64,000 bases of DNA from Bacillota bacterium (GCA_023390335.1 JAEWCZ010000066.1:434001-498000), one strand, 5' to 3'. Positions 16,509 through 24,792 are shown, counted from the first letter of the stretch. Numbers and translations: made by a program. Notes: generated by a model not told the origin, from the sequence alone.

Positions 16509-17680
16509 TGAGCCTATATATTGATGTAAGTTATGAAAGTATAAATAAATATAAAGAAGAATTATGTGGGGATAAGGTTGAGATAATCAGAAGCCCTGAT
16601 TCCGTTGTAGTGGTTTTGGCTGATGGTCTTGGAAGCGGAGTGAAGGCAAACATCCTTGCGACACTGACATCTAAGATTATAGGTACAATTATGTCAAACG
16701 GTCTAGATATTGAGGAGGCTGTTAATACGGTAGCAAAAACCCTTCCTGTCTGCAAGGAGAGAGGGGTTGCATATTCAACCTTTTCTATAATACAGATTTT
16801 CAACAACGGTGAGGGCTATTTGGCCGATTTTGATAATCCTTCTGTAGTAAGGTTGCGAAAAGGTAAGATAATGAATCTGGAAACCGAAAGCAGAATTGTC
16901 AATGACAAGCTGATAAAAGAAGCCAGGTTCAAAGTCAGTCCTGACGATTTATTTGTCATGATAAGCGACGGGGTTATTCACGCGGGGATAGGTCAAACGC
17001 TAAATCTTGGCTGGCAGTGGGATAATGTCAGCGAATATATACAAAAGACCTATAAAAAGGATGCATCCTCAAAGACACTTGCAAAACTCTTGTTGTCAGC
17101 CTGTGATAATCTTTATTCCCATGAACCCGGCGATGACACTACAGTTGTTACTCTCAAAGCAAAAAAACCTGTGAAACTGAATCTTATGATAGGGCCGCCT
17201 GTGGATTCTGCGCGGGATGAGGAGATTGTATCCAGATTCATTGGAAACGAGGGGAAAAAGGTTATTTGTGGAGGTACTACGTCCCAAATTGTTTCCAGAG
17301 TTTTGGGGAAGGAAATTAAGACATCTATAGAATACTTTAATCCTGCAGTTCCTCCTACGGCAGAGATAGATGGTATTAACCTGACAACTGAAGGAGTACT
17401 GACCCTGAGAAAAACCCTTGATTTGCTTAAAGCCTGCGTTTCACCTGAGAGCGGTATGGGAGATATGTTGAAGCTGAACAAAAAGGATGGAGCTTCAAGG
17501 CTAGCTAAAATGCTCCTAGAGGAGAGTACAAGTATATATTTCTTTGTGGGAAGGGCAATGAATCCGGCACACCAGAATCCCGAATTTCCACTTAATATGG
17601 GAATGAAATTCAAGCTGGTGGAAGAACTGGCCGCATTGCTAACGCATACCGGAAAACATATCAGTATAGAGTATTGCTAG
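16508..17680 (+). CDS. SpoIIE/PP2C-type serine phosphatase
   Basis: 390 residues from a GTG overlapping the preceding stop. The N-terminal half is a PPM phosphatase: LADGLGSGVKA (metal Asp), MISDGVIHAGIG and GDDTTVV supply the conserved aspartates. The C-terminal half (about 230-390), with VICGGTTSQIVSR, resembles the extra domain of phosphatases found beside sensory hydrogenases. It is the likely output of the PAS-hydrogenase, dephosphorylating an anti-sigma antagonist or a similar Ser/Thr-phosphoprotein. The target is not in this operon; spoIIAA/AB further on belong to sporulation. Confidence 0.88.
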   Translation: MSLYIDVSYESINKYKEELCGDKVEIIRSPDSVVVVLADGLGSGVKANILATLTSKIIGTIMSNGLDIEEAVNTVAKTLPVCKERGVAYSTFSIIQIFNNGEGYLADFDNPSVVRLRKGKIMNLETESRIVNDKLIKEARFKVSPDDLFVMISDGVIHAGIGQTLNLGWQWDNVSEYIQKTYKKDASSKTLAKLLLSACDNLYSHEPGDDTTVVTLKAKKPVKLNLMIGPPVDSARDEEIVSRFIGNEGKKVICGGTTSQIVSRVLGKEIKTSIEYFNPAVPPTAEIDGINLTTEGVLTLRKTLDLLKACVSPESGMGDMLKLNKKDGASRLAKMLLEESTSIYFFVGRAMNPAHQNPEFPLNMGMKFKLVEELAALLTHTGKHISIEYC

Positions 17681-17695
17681 GGAGGGGGAGCTTTC

Positions 17696-19171
17696 TTGGG
17701 TCTTAGGACAATACATTTAAAACTTCATAAACCCGGTAAGCTTAAACGTGAAATCTTACAAAAAGCGTTTGAAAATTATAATAATGCGTTTAATTATTTA
17801 TTAAAAACGGCTTTTGAAAACATAGAGGAAATTGAAAATAATTTTAAATCCCCTAAAGGGACATATAGTACACTGTCTCTTTCAAAATGGGTAAGCAGAG
17901 AAATATCAAATGAATTGAACAAGTTTGACGTGCAGCCGTTTAAAGATTCACTAAAGCTGGACTTTGGAATGACAATGGCAAGTTATTTTGTTCAGAAGCA
18001 AACAAAACCTGACATGATTTTTCCTAATTTCAGGCAGGATAACACTCTGGAACAGGAAAAACTCAGACCTATTTATTTTTGCAGGTATGATACAAAAAGA
18101 AGTTTCTGCCTACTATATGACTCTGACAGTAACAAGTACTTTGCTAAGCTATTCCTGATGAATGTAAAAAGTTCTAAGGTACGTAAAATACCTGCTGATA
18201 ATAGAGAACTTGTATATATATCAAAAAACCCCAAGCCTGCCAAAAGCTTAAAAAAGGAGACCTTTATTATAATTCCCCTTTCGTTTGGAAAATGGCAGGA
18301 AAACATGCTGAGACAAGCCATTGAAAGGCCTGAGATTCTTAGAACGGCACACCTGCTATGTAAGGATGACGAATATTTCCTTAGTTTGAGTATAAATATT
18401 CCTGAGGAGCAGGAGATAAAGACTGTAACCTTTATGGGTGTCAGTAGGGGTATCAGAAGTGATTTGAATTACACAATTGTAGATGTAAAGGGAAACACTA
18501 TTAAAAAGGGAAGCCTTGAGAACTGCCGAAATACAAATGACAGGAAACAAATTATTTGCAAAATGGCAAACAGTATAACAGATATAGCTGTGAAAAACAA
18601 ATCCATGGTAATACTTCAGAACCTTGTGGGTAAAGGCGATAAACTCAGTTGGAAGGAAGATGGAATTGTACATAAACCGGTATATGGTTGTAAACTGTAC
18701 AATGACCTTGTAAGGGTACTGGAATACAAGCTTCCGCAACAGGGACTGCCCGGTCCGGCGAAAGTAAGTTCTGTTGATATTTTCCATAACTGCTGCGTAT
18801 GCGGAAGTAACACCAGAAAAAACAGGTTTTCTGAAACCATGTTTATCTGCACTACCTGCGGAGCAAGCTATAGTATGGATGAACTTGGTAGCAGAAACTT
18901 AGCTGTTAAACTTATAAAGTATGAAAAGACTACCTTCAAGCTAAAGGCAAGAAAGACCCCGGAAGGCATGTTCCTTAATAACGACCTTATCGGATTGGAG
19001 TTGTTTGTTCACAAAAGCGAAAATCCATATGACAGATTGAAGCATGAGATAAAGAATTTGTTGGAGAAAAAAGAGGATGACTCCGCTAATTCCAAGCTTA
19101 ACTTCAAGGAGATAAAGAGTATTCTTGATAAATTAGTTAAAAGAGATTTTTCAAATATTGAAATTATTTAG
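17696..19171 (+). CDS. TnpB/OrfB-family protein with degraded RuvC site (predicted nuclease-dead)
   Basis: 491 residues from a TTG, 5 bases after GGAGGGGGAG and 15 bases after the phosphatase stop, so almost certainly in the same operon. TnpB features: an N-terminal helical region (YNNAFNYLL), the approach to RuvC (KDDEYFLSLSINI), RuvC-I MGVSRGIRSD, the helix before RuvC-II and ILQNLVGKG, then the Zn ribbon C366-x2-C369 and C385-x2-C388, and RuvC-III SMDELGSRNLA. Aligned with GIDxGI, (I/L)EdL and DxNAARN, the first Asp is Ser250 and the Glu is Gln308; only Asp395 remains. The rest of the fold and the Zn ribbon are kept, and about 80-90 extra residues follow. No TnpA gene or IS ends are seen. 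This pattern resembles TldR-type RNA-guided repressors. Confidence 0.8.
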   Translation: MGLRTIHLKLHKPGKLKREILQKAFENYNNAFNYLLKTAFENIEEIENNFKSPKGTYSTLSLSKWVSREISNELNKFDVQPFKDSLKLDFGMTMASYFVQKQTKPDMIFPNFRQDNTLEQEKLRPIYFCRYDTKRSFCLLYDSDSNKYFAKLFLMNVKSSKVRKIPADNRELVYISKNPKPAKSLKKETFIIIPLSFGKWQENMLRQAIERPEILRTAHLLCKDDEYFLSLSINIPEEQEIKTVTFMGVSRGIRSDLNYTIVDVKGNTIKKGSLENCRNTNDRKQIICKMANSITDIAVKNKSMVILQNLVGKGDKLSWKEDGIVHKPVYGCKLYNDLVRVLEYKLPQQGLPGPAKVSSVDIFHNCCVCGSNTRKNRFSETMFICTTCGASYSMDELGSRNLAVKLIKYEKTTFKLKARKTPEGMFLNNDLIGLELFVHKSENPYDRLKHEIKNLLEKKEDDSANSKLNFKEIKSILDKLVKRDFSNIEII

Positions 19172-19249
19172 TTTTGTGCTTTTGCTGCCGCACACTGCTT
19201 ACAGAGTAAGCTTATATGAAAACATATAAAAAAGTGCAGCTATCTAGTT

Positions 19250-19291
19250 AAGAGGCCGCTTTCAGAATTAGTTTTCTGCAGGCGGCTTCTT
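19250..19291 (+). terminator. Terminator of the sensory-hydrogenase operon
   Basis: Ten-bp stem AAGAGGCCGC / GCGGCTTCTT (one G-U) with a 22-base loop containing a second small pairing; the T-run is short (TTCTTTG). The 78 bases between the TnpB-like stop and this stem also contain a small inverted repeat near TGAAAACATATA and could be part of a guide-RNA scaffold. Confidence 0.6.
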
Positions 19292-19315
19292 TGATGTAAT
19301 TTTATGGATAAAACA

Positions 19316-19344
19316 TTGACTAAAGATGTATATTTTGATAAACT
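19316..19344 (+). promoter_or_regulatory. Predicted sigma-A promoter of the Mn2+ riboswitch-terC unit
   Basis: TTGACT (19316-19321), a 17-base spacer and TAAACT (19339-19344). The start would be near 19351, just before the riboswitch. Confidence 0.65.
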
Positions 19345-19353
19345 ACATTTAAA

Positions 19354-19476
19354 GTAAAGGGGAGTAGCTTGTAAGCGATAAAGTCAACAACCGGCTTTAA
19401 AAAAGAGCCTGGCTTTATTCTCCATATGGGAAGCAAGACCTTGAATGTAATGCTTATATACATTCAGGGTCTTTTT
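19354..19476 (+). ncRNA. yybP-ykoY manganese riboswitch with intrinsic terminator
   Basis: Conserved aptamer blocks are visible: AAAGGGGAGTAGC at the 5' side (from 19355) and GGGAAGCAAGACCTT at the 3' side (from about 19428). A variable hairpin lies between (around CCGGCTTTAAAAAAGAGCCTGG). It overlaps a terminator with arms 19436-19449 and 19459-19472 and a T-run. Known members sense Mn2+ and control Mn exporters including TerC-like proteins, which fits the next gene. With the promoter, the operon terminator and this element, the 385-base gap is explained. Confidence 0.9.
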
Positions 19477-19556
19477 GTTTATATATATCTGCATTAAATT
19501 GTATGATTGATATATAGACTGGCAATATTAAATAAAAACTAACTAGGGGGTAAAAA

Positions 19557-20420
19557 ATGTCTACAAAAAAAGCACTGAAATGGGTTGGCTTCTGGATGGC
19601 GTTAGCCATTATTTTTAATATCGGAATCCTGCTGATTGAGGGCCCTGCCAAAGCATCGCAATTCCTTGGCGGGTATGTAATTGAATTAAGTCTTAGCGTT
19701 GATAACTTGTTCCTGTTCCTTATCTTATTCTCAAGCTTTGGAATACAGCCCGCTTATCAGAGAAGGGTTTTAAACTATGGTATTTTTGGAGCTATAGTTT
19801 TAAGATTGATATTTATAATTTTGGGAATAACTCTTGTTAATAAGATTCACTTTATTTTGTATATTTTCGGAGTTATATTGATAATAAGTGGTTGTAAGAT
19901 GATGTTTGGTCATGAAAAACCTGTTGACCACAAGGATAATAAAGTATTAAAGATAATGGGTAAGTTTTTGCCAATGACCGACAAGATGCACGAAGAGAAA
20001 TTCTTTATCGTAGAAAATGGTAAGAAATATGCAACTCCTTTACTGGCAATACTTGTACTTATTGAATCATCGGATATCCTATTTGCAATAGATTCAATTC
20101 CTGCTATATTCTCAATATCCACAGACCCTTTTATCGTATATACGTCTAATATATTTGCAATACTGGGTCTTAGAAGCCTTTACTTTGTACTTGGCGCATT
20201 GCAGGAAAGATTCAAATATGTTAAATACGGTGTGGCACTTATACTTGTATTTACAGGTGTAAAACTTGGCATTTTATACTTTGAACTTGAAATACCGATA
20301 CTTTACTCACTGCTTACAATATTTACAATATTAGTAGGAAGTGTGATTTTCTCAGTGTATAAATCGAAGAACGAAGAAAAGAAGAAAAAAGAAATTGAAC
20401 TTAAAAGAGTAGACCTTTAA
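19557..20420 (+). CDS. terC: TerC-family membrane protein (likely Mn2+ exporter)
   Basis: 287 residues with about seven to nine transmembrane segments. Family motifs are ELSLSVDNLFLFLILF and the second acidic motif ESSDILFAIDSIPAIFSIS, the metal-path residues of TerC/Alx proteins. GGGGGT precedes the ATG by about 7 bases. Control by the upstream Mn2+ riboswitch supports a role in exporting manganese, possibly to metalate secreted proteins, rather than tellurite resistance. Confidence 0.92.
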   Translation: MSTKKALKWVGFWMALAIIFNIGILLIEGPAKASQFLGGYVIELSLSVDNLFLFLILFSSFGIQPAYQRRVLNYGIFGAIVLRLIFIILGITLVNKIHFILYIFGVILIISGCKMMFGHEKPVDHKDNKVLKIMGKFLPMTDKMHEEKFFIVENGKKYATPLLAILVLIESSDILFAIDSIPAIFSISTDPFIVYTSNIFAILGLRSLYFVLGALQERFKYVKYGVALILVFTGVKLGILYFELEIPILYSLLTIFTILVGSVIFSVYKSKNEEKKKKEIELKRVDL

Positions 20421-20434
20421 AATTAAAAAAGCAT

Positions 20435-20475
20435 AAAATGGCCTAAGAAGCTTATGGAGCTCCTTAGGCCATTTT
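20435..20475 (+). terminator. Terminator between terC and the convergent small gene
   Basis: Arms AAAATGGCCTAAG and CTTAGGCCATTTT with a short loop, A-rich on one side and T-rich on the other, so it can work in both directions for the converging genes. Confidence 0.85.
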
Positions 20476-20477
20476 CA

Positions 20478-20600
20478 TCAGCAGTCATGCTTATTTCCGC
20501 AACAGCAGCTGATGATAAAGATAATAATAAGAGCGAAAATTACTCTTTCATCGATACATCCGTTAAATCCACCTAAGAAACCCTTCTTATTGTCAGACAT
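20478..20600 (-). CDS. Small hydrophobic Cys-rich protein
   Basis: 40 residues: a Gly-rich N-terminus (MSDNKKGFLGGFNGC), one transmembrane helix (VIFALIIIFIIS) and the end CCCGNKHDC. This composition is typical of short sporulation-associated or YjcZ-like peptides of Clostridia. GGAGGG lies 12 bases before the ATG, a long spacer. A longer reading frame extends upstream but lacks a site. Confidence 0.65.
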   Translation of the reverse strand: MSDNKKGFLGGFNGCIDERVIFALIIIFIISCCCGNKHDC

Positions 20601-20758
20601 AGGTATACAACTCCCTCCAAAGATTAATGTTAAACTTTTTAGCTTGGTAACTAAATGGCTAATAACATAGTATTCATTGCATATAAATTGTGTTACACAT
20701 CTTTTAATATAGAAAATATAATAAAATATAAGACTCTTTACGGTATATGGAGGCACGT

Positions 20759-21133
20759 ATGAGTTTAACCCGAAGAAAAAAGAGTAAGGCCAAATCAGAA
20801 AGTGCTAAAATTATAGTTCATGAAAAAAGTCCATGCATAAATAAGCAACATATAAATTATCGTGAATATGAGGGAGAGACGGTAACGGTTTTTGTAAATT
20901 CAGGAGGAGCTGCCGGAAAAGGGTTTACAGGGGTTTTACTGCTCCAAACAGATTCATATCTAAAACTTCTGATACTGCCGTCTGCACCGCCGGAGTGTAC
21001 CTTAGGAAATACATGTAGCGGAAGGAATGTTAATTTCCTATTCTGTACGCTTTGTCCTTACAACAAAACAATCGGGACAATCGCAGAGATTCCCTGTGAA
21101 GCAGTTACAGCCTTTGTACATAATATAATTTAA
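20759..21133 (+). CDS. Hypothetical protein with C-terminal cysteines
   Basis: 124 residues; not recognised. A basic N-terminus (SLTRRKKSKAK) is followed by a beta-rich body (GETVTVFVNSGGAAGKGFTGVLLL) that looks like a small barrel or surface protein, and cysteines in the second half (CTLGNTCSGR, CTLCPYNK, PCEAV). GGAGG lies 5 bases before the ATG chosen; the ATG at 20747 overlaps that site. It could be a spore-surface protein by style, but this is a guess. Confidence 0.65.
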   Translation: MSLTRRKKSKAKSESAKIIVHEKSPCINKQHINYREYEGETVTVFVNSGGAAGKGFTGVLLLQTDSYLKLLILPSAPPECTLGNTCSGRNVNFLFCTLCPYNKTIGTIAEIPCEAVTAFVHNII

Positions 21134-21222
21134 AAATCATGCCTAAGTTATTATGTATCATAAATTGATTATTGTGATACAATTACTATTAATATATTAT
21201 AATACGATAAAAAGGTATATGT

Positions 21223-22569
21223 ATGAATTTATGTGAGAAATTTGAGTATCCCGAAAATGCGGGTTATGTTATAAATAAACTTAACGAAGCCGGATATGAA
21301 GCTTATTTTGTGGGTGGGTGCGTAAGGGACAGTATCCTATGCAAAGCACCTTACGATTGGGACATTACCACAAATGCATTACCCGGTGATATAAAAGCGA
21401 TATTTGAAAGAACCTATGATACAGGGATAAAACACGGAACGGTTACTGTTCTTGAAGGTGAAATGAGTCTGGAAGTTACAACATATAGGATAGATGGTGA
21501 CTACAAAGATTTCCGCCGACCAGATAAGGTTGAGTTTACGTCCAGTCTTAGGGAAGACCTAGCAAGAAGGGACTTTACTATTAATGCAATGGCGTATCAT
21601 CCTGAACACGGGCTTGTGGACTTCTTTGGTGGTTTACAGGATTTAAAAAAGCATGTGATAAAAGCGGTTGGTGATCCTGAACAGAGATTTCAGGAAGATG
21701 CTTTGCGTATGATGCGGGCAATAAGATTTAGCGCACAGTTGGGATTCTCCATTGAAGAAGCTACATTTGAAGCTATAAAAGACAATTCGGCACTTATAGG
21801 TAATATCAGTAGTGAAAGAATAAGAGATGAGTTGAATAAGACGTTGGTATCTGAGAACCCGGTACATTTCAACTATCTGCACCAGACAGGGATACTACCT
21901 TACATTCTTCCTGAGTTTGAGAGGTGCTATACAACTGAGCAGGTAAATCCTTATCATGTATACAATGTTGCAGATCATACGATGTTTGCGGTAAAAAGTA
22001 TTGAACAGGATCATATTCTTAGATGGACAATGCTTTTGCATGATGTGGGAAAACCACCAAGAAAGACAACTGATGCAAAAGGTATAGACCATTTTTATGG
22101 TCATCAGGCAGTAAGCAGTCAAATTGCGGAAAAAGTACTTAACCGATTGCGATTTGACAAAGAATCAATAAAAAAGATTGTTTTACTTGTAAAACATCAC
22201 GATATGGATATAGAGGATACACCAAAATCAATAAGGAAGGCAGTAAATAAAATTGGTGATGAGTTGTTTCCTTTATTGCTCAAGGTTCAAAAGGCGGATA
22301 AAATGGCTCAGAATCCGGATTTTCTTGCCGAGAGAATTGTAAAATGGAATAAAATAGAAAAGATCTATTCAGATATAAAAAGTGAACAGCAGTGCCTGAA
22401 TAAAAAGGATATGGCTGTTAACGGAGATGATCTTATATTGCTGCTTGGAATGAAACCTGGTATAGAAATACGTGAAATGCTGGATTATTTGTGCGATTGC
22501 GTGCTGGAATGTCCGGAGCTGAACGAAAAGCAAAAATTATTGGAACTTGCAAAAAAACGAATGAAGTAG
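21223..22569 (+). CDS. cca: CCA-adding tRNA nucleotidyltransferase
   Basis: 448 residues. The N-terminal nucleotidyltransferase head has GGCVRDSIL and DWDITTNALP (the DxD metal site). RRDFTINAMAYH and EDALRMMRAIRFSAQLGF are the class II signature, followed by a neck/body region and an HD domain (LLHDVGKPPRK, VKHHDMD). It adds or repairs the CCA end of tRNAs. The two tRNA-Gly genes nearby already encode CCA, so it mainly repairs or serves other tRNAs. Confidence 0.95.
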   Translation: MNLCEKFEYPENAGYVINKLNEAGYEAYFVGGCVRDSILCKAPYDWDITTNALPGDIKAIFERTYDTGIKHGTVTVLEGEMSLEVTTYRIDGDYKDFRRPDKVEFTSSLREDLARRDFTINAMAYHPEHGLVDFFGGLQDLKKHVIKAVGDPEQRFQEDALRMMRAIRFSAQLGFSIEEATFEAIKDNSALIGNISSERIRDELNKTLVSENPVHFNYLHQTGILPYILPEFERCYTTEQVNPYHVYNVADHTMFAVKSIEQDHILRWTMLLHDVGKPPRKTTDAKGIDHFYGHQAVSSQIAEKVLNRLRFDKESIKKIVLLVKHHDMDIEDTPKSIRKAVNKIGDELFPLLLKVQKADKMAQNPDFLAERIVKWNKIEKIYSDIKSEQQCLNKKDMAVNGDDLILLLGMKPGIEIREMLDYLCDCVLECPELNEKQKLLELAKKRMK

Positions 22570-22579
22570 GGGAGAAGTT

Positions 22580-23308
22580 ATGACTGGGGTTGGAACAATT
22601 GTAAATGCGGGTGCTGTAATCGTTGGAGGACTGGCAGGGGCAGTGCTCAAAAACGGGATACCCGAAAGGTATAAAAAAATTGTAATGCAGGCTATAGGTC
22701 TTTCGGTGGTTTTTATAGGAATATCGGGTACAATTAAGGAAATGGTGACCATAGTAAATGGCAATAAGTTGGACAGGCAGTATATAATGCTTATGATTTT
22801 CAGCTTAGTAATAGGTGGCCTGGTCGGTGAGTTCCTGAAAATAGAAAAAAGGCTTGAAAATTTGGGAACATGGTTTCAAAAAAGGATTCCCGACAAAGGA
22901 GGCTCTTTTTCAGATGGTTTTGTAACTGCAAGCCTTGTTTTCTGTGTAGGTACAATGGCAATAATGGGCGCATTGGAAGACGGCCTCTCAGGTAATCCGT
23001 CTACATTATTTGCAAAATCAGTTCTGGATGGAGTGACAGCCTTAATATTTGCTTCTACTCTAGGTATAGGAGTATCCTTTTCTGCAATACCTATTCTGGT
23101 GTATCAGGGAGGTATTACACTGCTGGCAGGCGTAGTAAAGCCTTGGCTGACCCCTGAGGTTGTGTCACAGATGTCTCTTATAGGGGGAGTATTAATATTT
23201 GCCATAGGTATCAATCTTTTGGAGATTAAAAAGATAAATGTAGGAAATTTACTTCCGGCTGTTTTCATACCTGTTTTTTACTACATAATAAGAATGCTTT
23301 TTATTTAA
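22580..23308 (+). CDS. DUF554 membrane protein
   Basis: 242 residues, six or seven hydrophobic segments, with the family opening GTIVNAGAVIVGGLAGAVLK and the central FCVGTMAIMGALEDGLSG. DUF554 (YdfK-like) proteins are inner-membrane proteins of unknown function. It starts 10 bases after cca with GGGGAG, so the two are cotranscribed. Confidence 0.9.
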   Translation: MTGVGTIVNAGAVIVGGLAGAVLKNGIPERYKKIVMQAIGLSVVFIGISGTIKEMVTIVNGNKLDRQYIMLMIFSLVIGGLVGEFLKIEKRLENLGTWFQKRIPDKGGSFSDGFVTASLVFCVGTMAIMGALEDGLSGNPSTLFAKSVLDGVTALIFASTLGIGVSFSAIPILVYQGGITLLAGVVKPWLTPEVVSQMSLIGGVLIFAIGINLLEIKKINVGNLLPAVFIPVFYYIIRMLFI

Positions 23309-23336
23309 AAAAAATTACTTTTTATTAAATAAACGG

Positions 23337-23365
23337 TTGACAAATTAATTTATGCTCGGTATAAT
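23337..23365 (+). promoter_or_regulatory. Consensus sigma-A promoter for the tRNA pair
   Basis: TTGACA, 17-base spacer, TATAAT: a perfect consensus, 19 bases before the first tRNA. This strength is usual for stable RNA genes. Confidence 0.9.
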
Positions 23366-23384
23366 ATCACTTGCAGTCAGTGAT

Positions 23385-23459
23385 GCGGGTTTAACTCAGC
23401 GGTAGAGTGTCACCTTGCCAAGGTGAAAGTCGCGAGTTCAAATCTCGTAACCCGCTCCA
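23385..23459 (+). tRNA. tRNA-Gly (GCC)
   Basis: Acceptor GCGGGTT pairs with AACCCGC, the D-loop has TTAACTCAGCGGTAGAGT, the anticodon stem TCACC/GGTGA encloses the loop TTGCCAA (anticodon GCC), and the T-arm has GTTCAAAT. CCA is encoded. Confidence 0.97.
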
Positions 23460-23463
23460 CTCT

Positions 23464-23537
23464 GCGGGTGTAGTTCAATGGTAGAACATCAGCCTTCCAA
23501 GCTGATTGCGTGGGTTCGATTCCCATCACCCGCTCCA
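23464..23537 (+). tRNA. tRNA-Gly (UCC)
   Basis: Acceptor GCGGGTG pairs with CACCCGC, the anticodon stem TCAGC/GCTGA encloses CTTCCAA (anticodon UCC), and the T-arm has GTTCGATT. CCA is encoded. It lies four bases after the first tRNA and is transcribed with it. Confidence 0.97.
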
Positions 23538-23577
23538 AAAAGAACTGTTTTCTTACAAAGAAAACAGTTCTTTTTTT
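23538..23577 (+). terminator. Terminator of the tRNA-Gly pair
   Basis: AAAAGAACTGTTTTCTT pairs with AAGAAAACAGTTCTTTT around a short loop and runs into seven T. The remaining 257 bases before hprK are AT-rich, with no gene I can support. Confidence 0.92.
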
Positions 23578-23834
23578 ATGCTTTGTCAACACAAAATAAG
23601 CTTGTACGAGCCATTTCGGCAATAAAATTCAATAAAATCAGAATGTTGAGGATACATAGCAGATAAAATAATATATAGGTTTTTGTCTTTATGGAAAAAA
23701 GGGGAGATATGTACATTTTGCTCCAGCCCATTTCCTTTTTATCTCCATTATAATATAATAATAAAGTATGTATCTAAACGAATAAAACAGGTGCATTGCG
23801 TTAGCTTAATATACAACGAATTGAGGTGTTTCAG

Positions 23835-24761
23835 ATGTTTTCTGTAACCATAAAAGAGATAATGGAAGAGTTTCAGCTTGAAGAATTGACCGGGACCCCG
23901 GACTACGAGAATGTGGAAATCTCATCAGCCGATGTTAACAGGCCGGGATTACAGCTTGCGGGGTATATGGAATATTTTGGAACAGATAGAATGCAGATAA
24001 TTGGCAAAGGCGAAACTGCCTACTTGATGCAACTGACAGAAGAAGAGCGGTATAAGAGACTGGAAAACTTCTTTAAATGTGGATTTCCATGCATGGTTGT
24101 AGCTAGGGGATTAGGTGTTTTTCCTGAAATGATAGATGTTGGACGCAAATATAATATTCCTGTTCTAAGGACAGACGATGTAACATCCCGATTTATGAGC
24201 GGTGTCATAAGATACCTGAATCTGCAGCTTGCACCAAGAACAAGTATGCACGGCGTGCTTGTAGAAGTATACGGCGAAGGTATACTGATACTTGGAGAAA
24301 GTGGAGTAGGAAAAAGTGAAATAGCTCTGGAACTGGTAAAAAGGGGACACAGGCTTGTAGCCGACGATAATGTTGAAGTTAGAAAAGTATCCGATAAAAC
24401 CCTTGTTGGTACTGCCCCTGATATAATACGTCACTTTATAGAGATAAGAGGCATCGGTATTCTTGATGTAAAAAACCTTTATGGTGTAGGCTCAGTTAAA
24501 ATGACAGAGAATATAAACCTTGTAATAAAGCTTGAGCATTGGAACGACAAGAAAATATATGACAGACTAGGTCTTGAAGATGAATTCACAGAAATATTGG
24601 GTCTAGCGGTACCTTGTCTCAATGTTCCGGTGAGCCCTGGAAGAAATCTGGCCATTATAGTTGAGGTGGCTGCTATGAATAACAGACAGAAGAAAATGGG
24701 ATACAATGCTGCGAAAGCACTTAGCGAAAGAGTATTGGGAAATATAAATAAAGATATATAA
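23835..24761 (+). CDS. hprK: HPr kinase/phosphorylase
   Basis: 308 residues. HprK phosphorylates and dephosphorylates Ser46 of HPr (and Crh), the switch for carbon catabolite control with CcpA. The N-terminal domain is followed by the kinase domain with P-loop GESGVGKSEIALEL (about 155-168), the catalytic histidine region and the signature EIRGIGILDVKNLYG. GAGGTG lies 6 bases before the ATG chosen; the in-frame GTG at 23826 lies inside that site. It heads the PHP-murB-rapZ-yvcK-whiA cluster, a common clostridial order. Confidence 0.96.
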   Translation: MFSVTIKEIMEEFQLEELTGTPDYENVEISSADVNRPGLQLAGYMEYFGTDRMQIIGKGETAYLMQLTEEERYKRLENFFKCGFPCMVVARGLGVFPEMIDVGRKYNIPVLRTDDVTSRFMSGVIRYLNLQLAPRTSMHGVLVEVYGEGILILGESGVGKSEIALELVKRGHRLVADDNVEVRKVSDKTLVGTAPDIIRHFIEIRGIGILDVKNLYGVGSVKMTENINLVIKLEHWNDKKIYDRLGLEDEFTEILGLAVPCLNVPVSPGRNLAIIVEVAAMNNRQKKMGYNAAKALSERVLGNINKDI

Positions 24762-24792
24762 ATACATTTAAAACCCGGTTGGGAGGATAGGA

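Noticed and set aside
17696..19171. Treating the TnpB-like gene as an ordinary IS200/IS605 insertion.
   Set aside because: No TnpA gene, no recognisable IS ends, catalytic residues changed, and spacing of 15 bases to the upstream gene with a strong ribosome-binding site.
19215..19226. GAAAACATAT, after the TnpB-like gene, also occurs in the hydCBA promoter at about 9888, suggesting a guide-target match.
   Set aside because: Ten AT-rich bases can recur by chance in a genome of this composition, and no flanking scaffold could be defined.
23478..23666. Open frame of 62 codons across the second tRNA-Gly and its terminator.
   Set aside because: It is a frame through tRNA and hairpin sequence with no ribosome-binding site.
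23709..23753. 14-codon frame starting at the ATG after AAAGGGGAGAT, upstream of hprK.
   Set aside because: The spacer to the ATG is too short and there is no sign of conservation; more likely part of an AT-rich leader.
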